Positions 22,101 through 34,100 of a stretch of DNA of 64,000 bases are shown piece by piece. Made by a program: the position numbers and the translations under genes. The notes under the pieces are model-generated. The model was not told where the DNA came from, searched no databases, and saw nothing but the letters and a program-made list of their open reading frames with translations. Within the stretch, counting starts at the first letter, position 1. Each line of letters opens with the position of its first letter. Origin of the DNA: Armigeres subalbatus (taxonomy: Eukaryota; Arthropoda; Insecta; Diptera; Culicidae); contig NC_085139.1 of assembly GCF_024139115.2 (NCBI RefSeq), positions 18,704,821-18,768,820 on the forward strand. Reading direction: 5' to 3'.

Positions 22101-25100
22101 TTCTTCCAAATGTTCTGGAACTCAGATCATTTGACCTATCCAACGATCAAACTTATCAATGATTTTAGATATGATGTCCTAGTAGGTCCTTTGAGCTTAT
22201 ATGACTTCAATTATCACTTGTACTAGCTATTGCAGGCATTTATGGTTTGAATAAATATCCTGGAAGTCGTTTTGTTTGATGTAATCATCCAAGTCCGTGA
22301 ACGCAGCGGTTCTACGCCCCAACAAAAAAAGTCTACAGACACATTCGAATGGACATCGCTTGACACAAACTTCTTCTTAGTTATTGTGCATCTGGTAGAC
22401 ATTTTGATCTTAACTCAAGATCATTTTGGAAAACCTGGAGCGTCTTTTCGTCATATAAATTAGGGCCATATGCTTTTTAAACTTGATTGGATACATACTA
22501 ATGATTAGAACATTGCAAAAGCGTTGGTTTATCTGGTAGATAATTTGAGGTTGGTTGAAATCGAGAACGCTTTGGAGTTCCTCGAACATGTCGTATTCAA
22601 GAAAATTGGATTTGCATAGTACGCATATGCTTATTGAACCAGACTGAACTGAACCAGACATATCGATATTAAAGACATTGTAAAAAGCCTTGGTTGATCC
22701 GGTAGGTACTTTGGAATGAACTTAAGAGCGTTTTGGAGTACCTCAAATATCTCGTATTCAAGAAAATTGGGTTTACATGATGCGCATATGTCTATTGGAC
22801 CGGATAGGGTATATGCCGATGATGAGAACATTGCAAAAGCCTTGGTTGATCTGGTAGATACCGTGGGTTGTACTCAAGAACGTTTTGGAGGACCTTTAGC
22901 ATCTCGTATTCCTGAAAATTGATCACTATTTTAACGATTAGGACAACTGGCCTTGATTGAGTGTTTATAATTATCAAACAATGAGGTATGGGATCCAAAA
23001 AAATTCGATTCATCTGCATACTATCAGAAGAGCGAAATCCTCCCAAGGTTTAGGATATCTGGGTCTTCAGGGTATAGTCAAACTTAACCTCCGACATTTT
23101 TCCAATGAATCTGATGAACATTTTTGCTGAAGAAAGTGTGGACCTAGCTTTCTTATTTGATTTTTCTCAGTCAGTCTAAAACGATGAACGTTCCACTTTG
23201 AAGTTCGTGCCACCTCTTCGGAAATTGTGAACTATGTAGCAGTGACCACTTCCACGCTCCATGCCAGAAGACTCACTGCACTGGAGGAACACCGACACTG
23301 GTCATCGTGTGTAGAATAAGGTTCCCTTTGTCCCCTGTATTTTCCGGAAGTTACGGCGACTTCATAGCAGATGTCCGCCCGCACACGACGACTAAATGGT
23401 GTAAAGGATAGCAACCTGTAAGTGGCTCGGATGTACGCGTTGAAGGTCGGAGACAGAATATCGATAAGCTTACGGTGGGCAATACATGTAAGTTCCAAGC
23501 CGTAGAGTAGGCGGCCTTCAATGATAGCTTGCCCGATCCATAACCGGAGCACCCTGTTACTAGTTCGGTGAGGTTTAGAAAGAGATCGACCCAGATCAAC
23601 TTTGATCCTATAATTGATGTTTACCAATTTCTGGGAAGGCCCTACAATTGATTTTAACTGGCACATACTGGCGGTCATAGTGAAGCCCACAAAGCTGACC
23701 CAGCGAAGAACAGCACTAACGGTGGATTGTGTTCTAATGCGTCCTGGAGTGTCGCCAACGATTACCATATAGCACAGCCACAGACAAAATAAACACACCG
23801 TTCATGGCGATAAGGAACAGCGGCAACGCAAAAATGAAATCCCTTCAGGAAAGTCGTCAATCCCCGGCTCCCAATTTTGAGTTTAAAAGTTCTGCGTTCT
23901 GCGAGGAAATTCTGGACAAAAACAATGATGTTACTGGCAAATCCCAACAAGCCCAACTGTTGAAGAGCGAAAGGGGTCAAAGTTGCATTGTAGGCCTAAG
24001 AGATATCCAGAGATATAAGGACGGCATGTTTGCCCTCGTTGAAACATCTTCCTCCTAGTTTACAAAGTATGTGCCCGTACCGTACCCTGGGCTGAGCGCG
24101 TGCTGCCAGAATCCGAATATCCCTACTGCTTCTAGTTTATCACGCAACCACCGGTTCATCAACCTCTTGACGACCTTGGAGGTCAGCAAGAGGTTGGTGA
24201 ACCGGTTGGTTGCTCCTCTTAGGAGTGGGAATGATCAAACTTTTACGCCCCTTATCCGAGAAGGTTTGGTCAGACTGGAGGAAGGCTGTATTTTTTTGAG
24301 CAATCCCGTCGGGACCGATGGGCTTTCCATTCGCGAATACGAAGGTAATGTCTCTACTCACTCTTATGGCAAAATCTCATTGCTATCTGTTAGACTGTGC
24401 ATGAAACATGGCCGCCAATCACCCGTTCTTGTTCCTCCACAGTAAAATCCCATAAGAGAAATAAGTTAACCGCCGATGAAAACGAACGCAAGGTGGAATA
24501 TTTCTGAAGATGACCTAAAAAACAAAGTAGGTTGAAACGTAAAAAAAATCAAAAGTGAGTTTTTATTTCACCAAGAAAAACCAATTCAAGTTCGAAGGAA
24601 AATCCCATAAGGAACTGTCAGACTATGCGCGAAACATTTACCTTCGTAGTCGCGAATTGCTGTTGGAGAGAACGAATGACAGCTCGACAAAATCAAACGG
24701 TAGAAGAAGCCACCCGAGTAGCACATTTTAGACTGATTTGGTTACAGCAACTCATATATGACTTGATTTAGTCATACATAGGTTTAGCAACTCATTTATG
24801 ACATGTGTGCTGCTTGGGCAGAATTTTGTTAACCCGTGGGGACCTGCATGAAGGTTGATGAGGGATGAAGTACAGAAGGTTCGCAGTCTCGAACGATTCA
24901 AGTAGAGCGTTATCTTGAGGATACTTACTTACTTATGGATCCTGTACACCTCCGGTGGTGCAAAGAACCGACTTAAAAGATCTCCATCCTGAGCGTTAGG
25001 CCAGGTTAGATTTCAATCGACTTCTTTTATTTCTTTATTGAGGCTTCACCGCCAAGAGCCTCTGGGTCTGCCTCTGCTGCGATGTCCCGCTGGGTTCCAG

Positions 25101-28100
25101 TCTAATGCTTGTTTACAGATGTCGTTTCCGACCCTACGTAGAGTGTGGCCGACCCAGCCACACTTTCGATCCCGAATTTCTGTTGCTATCGGCCTCTGGT
25201 GACAACGACGATGGAGCTCGTTGTATGAGATCCAGTTGTGAGGCCACCAGGCCCGAATTATATACCGCAGGCATCTGTTAATGAACACCTGCAGCCGTTG
25301 AGTGTTCTCCACTGATACACATAATGTTTCGCTAGCGTATAACAGCACATATTTCACGTTAGAGTTGAATATTCGTATTTTGGTGCATTAACTTTTCTGC
25401 CTGTTTTTCCATATATTTCTTAAACTCGCAAAGGCAGCCCTTGCTTTCTTGATCCGTGCGCCTAAGTCGATCTTGGTACCGCCGTCTGACGCCATTTGGC
25501 TACCAAGATATTGGAAGCTATCAACATTCTCCACTGGTTGCCCGGCTACTGTGAAACTGGAAGGAGTTACCGTGTTTACATCCAACGATTTGGTTGCGTT
25601 GACGTTGATGACTAAGCCTGCCGAAGAGGAGCGCTCGGCAAGGTCGTTGAGCTTACTCTGTATATCAGAGCGCCGTTGAGTGAGGAGTGCAACGTCATCA
25701 GCCAATTCGAAGTCGTTTAGGTGCTCCATGGTTATAGGCTGCCATAACAGCCCGCGGTTTGGTTCACGGTCAATCGCACCTACCAAAATCTCGTCGATTA
25801 CGATGAGGAACAGTAACGGTGATATAATACATCCTTGCCTCACACTAGCTACGACCCGGATAGGGTCGGACTAGACCCCATTGTGTAGCACTCGAAAAGG
25901 CCTCTTACTGTGCCTCGATGAAGCCGTTGATTTTCTCAGGAACCCCCTTGCGTCTCACATATTCTCATGATTGAGACGGTCGAAAGCTTTTTCGTAGTCA
26001 ATGAATACCAAGTACAGGGACTCTAGGAATTCGTTGACCTGCTCCAGAATGATACGGAGCATGACAATATGGTCCACACAGGATCTTTCGGTACGGAATC
26101 CGGCCTGTTGCCGCCGGAGAGTCGCATCGATCTTCTCCTGAATCCGGGCTAGGATAATTTTGCACAGAACTTTGAGAACGGTACACAGCAACATAATGCC
26201 TCGCCAGTTATCGCATACAGTCAGGTCACCCTTTTTGGGCACCTTCGCTAAGATACCTTGCATCCAGTCGACCGGGAAAGTTGCGGTGTCCCAGATATTA
26301 CGAAATAAACCATGCAGTAGTTGAGCAGATGTCGTGGGGTCAGCTTTGAGCATCTCGGCTGATATGCGATCGACCCCTAGGGCTTTATTCTATTTTATAC
26401 TTTGGATGGCTGTTTGAATCTCTAGCAGTGATGGAGCTTCGATGTTATACGTCGGATCCTAGGAAGATCATGCTGAGGTGGTGGTGGCCTGGCTGGCGTT
26501 TCAGCTGGTCAGTTGGGTCGGTCAATAACTGATTATTCGCGTCTTTCACAGGCATCGTTGCATTTATCCTCGCCCCGCTTAAGCATCGTTAGGTATCGTA
26601 GAGGAAGCGAATGTCCCCGGTTGCTGCGGCGCCAGAGAGTCTGCCCACGCTCGCTGTTCCCGTCGAGATGAGCGAGTATCGTTGACGGGCTAAGACTTTG
26701 GCTCCTCTGGTTTTTGATCGCTCTATCGTGGCTTTGGTTTCTCTTCGCTCCTCTTTCTTCTTATCTTGAGGATCAGACATAGAATCACCCTAGACCGGGT
26801 GATGCGTAATCATGTCCCCTAAGAGTATGACAGGGGAAGGAAATTCGTCGATTATATGCTTACTTGTCTTATAATGTCCCTGGATTTTCGCAGAGACGGT
26901 TTTCCACGCTAACTGGGAAACTACCTCGGAGATGAACTCCGACAACTGAAAGGTCTTCGTTAAAATGGAGTATGTCGGATGGGACATTACCCCAGAGGAC
27001 CCCTACGCTGGATGTTTGATCCTATGCTCATAGTCCACATTTACTTTCCTTCGAGGAATCAATCCATGGAGTAAAGTGCGACCCGACTGACTGTCCTACG
27101 AATAGCTCCAGATTTGAAATGTTATTCTAGAAGCCGAACAAGCAAGTTACCATAACCCGATCTGGTGGAAGGTAGGGGTAGTGTGCTGCTGATAAGGCGG
27201 GAAGAAACTAGGTTATGTTTTGGGATGGTGTTTCCCGGTGCTGTGATCGACGAGAAATTCTTGGGCGGCCAAGTTATGGTGTTTCCTGGACCGGGTGACA
27301 GGGCTGGAAGAAGGAGCTGGATGGAGATGGACGCTGTGTCTGTTGACTTTTCACAAGTCTAACGGTACGAGCTGTTCACCTTGAGATGGTGCATAGTTAA
27401 ACCTAGGCAACTAAAATGAAGTTTATATAATGTGGCAAATCAGCACAACCGCTATCCCAAGTAACACTGAAAACATCTATTTTTTTAGAAACACAAAAAA
27501 CTTGTTGTATTTAAGTTATAATAGTGAAAAGCAATACCTTCTTTGTTATAGAAAAGGCTTATAAGTGTTTTGTATAAACATTTCTGAGCGAAAATATTCT
27601 GTGTTGTATTTCTGTCAACAAGAAATATATATAACTTCATTATAACATGCACCATAACTAACAGTGTGAGTGTTTTATTGATGTTATATAAATGCGGCAG
27701 CACACATGATATGCATTCATTGACGGAAATATAACCAGTTAATAATCGCATTAATTTTTGCAGAACAAGAAAACAACTAAAAAATATTTATATGGGAGTA
27801 AGAAATTTACATGTTAGGAAAAATAACTAGCGGTTTCAGTCTGGTCAATAGAATTTATTACGTCGAGTTCAGAAGGATACTCCTTTTTGAAATTGATACA
27901 TTCAAGTATGTGCCCTAATTCATAAGTATTCAATCTTTTAAAAAGGTTTTTTAAATCTTTTATGCTCGATATATGAAAAATGCCACAATCCATAATGCAC
28001 CAATGACAAAATGATTATACTTCTGAACTCGGCGTACATAATCCTGTTTAATAAATAGAAATTGCTTGAGCAGTTCTTCTTCAGCGAATGCCAAGCATAT

Positions 28101-31100
28101 TCCATACCTGCGATTGCCCATCGCTTGATTTCCTATCCTCAGTTGTTCGTAGCCAACAAGGAATTGCAAAATACATCAATTTTTATGAAGTTTGTTATTT
28201 CTACATTCTGACGCAACTAAAACGGTTATAACTATGTTAAAATAACTTACTCATAATAAATATGTTATAAAGCTGTATCCGAGCTTATTTTTGAACTTAG
28301 TTACAACATCGTTGTATAACAAGGCAATGATTCGAGTTTGAAGTAAAAAATACAGTGTCGGCTAAAAAAGTGACACTTTACAAATAAACATTTCTGTTTT
28401 GAATTAAATTCAGTAAAAAAAAATCCTTTATCCTTTTTCATACAATAGGATAATTTCAAAAACAGAAATGATTAACGAAAACACGAATAGCTTGAAATTA
28501 TAGATAGTAGAATCTATAGATGAGCGAAAGCATGGCTGAGTCGATTTTTTTGCCCGTGCACACGCGCATATGACGTCACAGCCCTTAACGTTTCCATTGA
28601 AATCGTGACGTCATGCTCGTTTGGAGGCACGTTTGACAGTTCGTTTGGAGACAGAGGATTTATCTTCGCTCATCTATATATTCCACAATCTATACTTGAC
28701 ATATTTATTTTTGTTTTACCATAAAAGTAGTTATGTATGTAAGGGGTAGTTCAAAAGTGAGGTCCACTAGGTATACAAAAAAGCGTGGGGGAGGGGTGAA
28801 GAATCTCAAAAAGTAGTGGACTTCATATTTGAATCTGCTCTAAATGAATACAAATATATACACATAATGGGATTTACAAAGGAACTATATTAGTGTTTAT
28901 GTGCTATTTGTTTTCATTTGACCCTCTACTATGGAAGTGACAAGTGGAACTCAAAATCAATGGAAGCTTATATTTTTTGAGGAGAAGTTAAACTTTTTTC
29001 GATCAGTAACAAAGATTTTGATTGGCACTGTGTTGTCCCATAAAAAGACTCCATTGCCATGTTTTCAGATATTCTATCGAATATAAGTCAATAACTAAAA
29101 ATGGTTGAAAGCTTTCTTCAATATTATAAATGGCGCATAAATTTACAGCAAGTATAATCGAAAGCTACACGATCAATCTTGAACGGCAAGGAAAAAATAC
29201 ATTTTCCCACTGCGTACGAACTCATTTTTCAGTTCATAATTGTCCATCCTAAATTTGTTGAAAATAAACTTTATGCCCATTATGGATGGTAATTAAAGTA
29301 TCGAATTATAAATATTTAAATGAAAAAAAGAGTAATTTTTAATTTTTAATTATTGCGTGGCTAAAAAATTACTTTATATAAAACTTTTGTATAACTCCAT
29401 AATAACTTATCAGTATTAATAATATAAATTATAACTAATATATAACATAAATGTAAGCTCTAAAAGAGCATTCCATAACGTTTACATAACATCGCTTGTT
29501 ATAGTATGTTATATAATGTTCATATAAAACATATACATATGTATATATGAGTTACACAGATGGAATTAAAAACATAGTTTATGACAAGAACGATGTTTTA
29601 TAAGACGCCATTTTTTGCGCTTTTTTGGGCTTATAAGCGTTATAAAAATGGTAATGTATTCATGAAGAAATACACGATACTATGTCTTATATGTGCATTA
29701 TAGACTGTTATAAAACAAGTTGTGTTGCTTGGGATGTTGGGAAAGCTGGCAAGTTTTTTTAACACAATAGTCTACCAAACCGTGCGATCCATGAATGAAT
29801 CCATCAAACATTCCTAGCAATCCCATGAAAACCGAAAAAAAAACATAATAACGTACATAAACATGCTGATCTTCCAACGTGCCTGTTGTCACTCGTACTT
29901 TCTCCAATAGTTAAGAAGTTTATAACTGGTGGTCTGTTTACCTTGAGTTCAAACACGGAATCGTGCCTGATGGCGATTCATTTGTAAAGGAGGCGCCCCA
30001 GGCGAGTTCTTTTCAAACAAAGCATGGAACGATTGAAATGGTTCGAACGGTGAAAATGGTTCTCGACAACGATCCGACAGAAAGAAGAAGGCGAGGTGCA
30101 CAGCGGGCAAGGTGGATCGCAGAGTGCGTGGTTGGCGAAGTGCAGCCATGGACCGAGCTGAATGGAGAAGACTTTTATGTATTGTATTGTATTGTATTTT
30201 ATGTATTGTCCGATTCGGCCGATTTTCAATAGGAAATAATTCAGAGTCGAATGCAATCTGTTGCAAAAAAATCGGGTTAATGGTAAGTGCTAGTTTTTTA
30301 CGCGCTTTTTTATGTGTAAAATTATTTTGGCCATAACGTCCAAGCCCATAGTCCGATCCGGCAAATTTTCAATGGGAAACAATGGAGCAGGATATTGCGT
30401 TGAGTGCAATCTATTGCAAAAAAAATCGAAGGGTGAGTGCAGAAAAAGTGAGCTAGACTTTTTTACGCGGTTTTATAAAAGAAATAGTATTTTGGCCATA
30501 ACGTCCACGTATACGAGAAACGGCTGATATGTTAATGATCAAAGTTTATCATATTTTCGTGACGTTTTTCGATTTTCGCAATCGCAAAGTGTGCCCAATG
30601 TAAAACAGACAGACGTAGTCCAACCTCAAAAGCATTTTGGCCATAACTTCTGAGCCCATAGTCCGATCCGACCAATTTTCAATAGGAAACAATGGGACAT
30701 GATTCTGCATCGAATGCAACTCGGTTAAGGGTAAGTGCCTGGAAAATAGGCTAGACTTTTTGCGAACTTTTGCGAACATACACACACATACACACGCACA
30801 GACATCACTTCGATTCGTCGAGCTGAGTCGATCGGTATATAACACTATGGGTCTCCGAGCCTCCTATGAAAAGTTTGTGTCTGGTGCGAACATATAGCCT
30901 TTACGTATACCTACTTTGCATACGAGAAAGGCAAAAATGGAACGATTTTCAGAGGTGCGTGCAAGGGAATGAAGACTGTGGCGAACAAGTTCTCAGTAGA
31001 TTGTGCGGAAAACGTCTCCTCAAGTTCGACACTCTAGTGGAACTTTATCTCTCTGAGGGTGCCGGGAGATATATCGGACCACTTCTCCGAGTCAGAGGAT

Positions 31101-34100
31101 ATGATCAAAATGTCCGTAGGTACATGTATTATTAAGCTCTGGGGTCGAAACAATTACGCAAAATATTTTCTTCACTGTACGGATCGAATAGTCGAAGGGG
31201 TAGTAATTACGCCAAAATGTTACGGAAAGTGTACAAACGGTTGCAGTTTTTGGCTGACAAGATGTGGCGGAGATGGTTCAAGGACTACTTGCCAGGTATC
31301 AATTGACGGGTAGAGTGAAACGAAGAGCAAGGAAGAGCAGTGTTGGAGTTCTGGTGTTCGTGGTGGATTTGAACCACAGCAGCTGAAGAACTGGGGGAAG
31401 GGTCGTTTGACCGAAACTCATTCGGCAGAAAGCCGTTTGGTCGAATGCCACTAGGCCGAACAAACCATTAGGCCGAAACCCGAAACCGAAAGTCATTCGG
31501 CCGAAAGGGTCATACGCAGGGTTGAAAATTTTCGGCAGCACTGGATGAAGGTGATGTTTTTTTATATCATGTTTTTATTTTCTTCCTGCTTTGAAATCAA
31601 CCTCACATTCCCGGAGAGGCAGAAAAGTAAACAACAGAACTCATATCACCCACCGCGCCGCGAATATGAAAATTACCACAGCAAAATGTACACATTCACC
31701 CAGCAAATTGAAAAAATTCACCACGCGTTTAAATGGGCCACTCACAGTCATACGGTAAGGCGCGAACTGAGCAGCATGTCAGAGCGACTTGTGAAAGGCT
31801 GAATGCGAAATTGAACGGTCGGTGTTAGAAATGATTTTTCGGCTGCACCCAGTCGCACTCACCACGGCGGCGATGAAGGCGACTGCAGATAATACTGAGA
31901 TCCATGTTTTTCACTGCAATGACTGTGAAATATTTCTACCCTGGTCATACGACTGAATAAGCCATTTGGTCAAATAGGTCATTTGACATCTCACTCTTTC
32001 TCACTACTCACTGAGAAAAGGGAGAAATTAGATGTTAGAAATTATGAGTGAGAAGTGAGACATCTACCTTCTCACTTTGATCTTCTCAGTTTTCACAGTG
32101 AGAAGCGATAAGTGAGAAATCAGAAGTGAGACGTCTCGATTATCACTTCTAACTTCCCACTGTGAAAGATGAGTAGAGCGACGTGCGACGTCTCACTACT
32201 CACTTAGAACTTTCAACTTTTCAAAGTGCGATGTAAGAAATGAGGAGTGAGAAGTGAGATGTCTCCTGATTACTCACTTCTCTTTGTAAAAAGTGAAAAG
32301 ACCTCACACTCGCTCCAAATTTATCACTTCTCATTCATCACTTCTAGCTATTCCCAGTGGCCCTTTTTGCCAAATGACCATTAAGGCCAAACGACTTTTT
32401 CGGCCAAATAGCCATCACTCGGAAAGCTCGGAAAGTATTGCGAATCTAGTTATTAGTCTGTTGGATTACACTGTTAGAAGAAGATTATCTCTATCCCGCG
32501 GGTTTCGCGTAATGTATCTGCTTACGGGTCTGTCACCTCCGTTTTCGGCCCTTCATACAGAAGTGCATTGATAGCCGAATGGTAATTAAACTCGACTGTA
32601 CTGCCGTCCCAAGCATATCTGTCCCATGTCGGTTTTTTTTTTATCATTTTTGGGTTTTATGCACCAAACGTTCTAAATTAATGTATATTTTATTGTGAAC
32701 AAAAAAATACATATAGTTTTTTTTGAAAACTTGGCGAAAAAACATCGGGTAATTTTGTCCCATTGTAGAATTTCCAAGCATAACTGTACCATTGAAACAA
32801 ATTTCATACAATATGTATTAAATTACTTCGAAGAGGCCAATTTTCATTATCAAATTATCACATAGGTTGTGGTATAGTTTAATGGGTAAAAAAGGTTAAT
32901 CCACCTAACATCTTTGATGCCTTTCTTGTGCATTATGAAAATTGAAAAGAATTAATTGAAGCATATTAAGATGATTTTATTAAAACTTAAGTAAGAATAG
33001 TCTCTAATTTTTATTCGCATTCTATGTATTTATTTACATTTTTCTTCTTTTCCATACAATGACCTATTCGGTCAAATAACATTTTCGGGCAAATACCCCT
33101 TTCTACTAAATGACCGTTTCGGCCAAACGACATTTTCCGCCAAGACTAGCGGCGATGGAATCGCTTAGATCTGGGTGAGTTTTTTCATTGTTTCCTACCG
33201 AAAACTGAATGGATCGGACAATGGACTCCAAATTTTCATTGCTCTCTGTTGAAAATTGACTAGATCCAACTTTGGGTTCAGAAATGACCAAAATACTATT
33301 TTTTTGTACAAAAAGCGCAGAGATTTCTTTCTTGGCATGCAAGACGCAGAGTCATACAATTAACTGGAATATTTAGCGAAAAATCAGATGAGAATGATAA
33401 AATGAAATAAAAAAAATTAGGAGAAAAAACAATGGAAAGAATAATTTATGTCTACACGATGGGTTCCGCAACCCGATATGGTCATTAATTACAATGTCCG
33501 AAACTCGATGTGCATATGCACAACATGTGAAAATTTGAGTTCGATTAATTGTTTGAAAATAGTCTAGCTATTTTTCATCACATATTATCAACCAACAAGT
33601 TGCATTCAAATGGGAATCTTGTCTTACCATTTCATATTGGAAATTGGCTGGGTAGGTCTATAGATTCAAAAGTAATGGCAAAAATACTATTTTTCCATAG
33701 TACACCAGAAAGTCACCGATACCGTTAGGTGGATTAATCAAGGTTTTTCTTAAATAATTTCTTACTACACCACATAAGTTTTTCGTTATTTAATAGCAGA
33801 TTTTTTTTCATATGATTCGATTATACAGAGAATTCGATTATCCGTAATAAAAAAAACGATACTCCGGATAATCGAATCCGACCTGTATTTGATTATTAAT
33901 TGGTTATTTGCGTGAGTGTAGCGAATAATCAATTACGGTAATTAGTGATCAAAAGATGTGAAATTTAAATGAAATAGTTGTTTTAATATTGATGAATATT
34001 ATGTAGGTTTGCAAAGGAGTGAAACTCTCAATGGTAGCAGATTTTTTACCCAAATTCTTACTTATTGAATAGCTACTCATTTGAGTGATTCGTGTTTAGA

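Noticed and set aside
23804..24445. Plus-strand frames over the LINE at 23215-24370
   Set aside because: They are antisense to recognisable RT sequence on the minus strand.
27960..28169. 69-codon minus-strand frame inside the AT-rich element
   Set aside because: Short, with no transposase signature. Not enough to call a gene.
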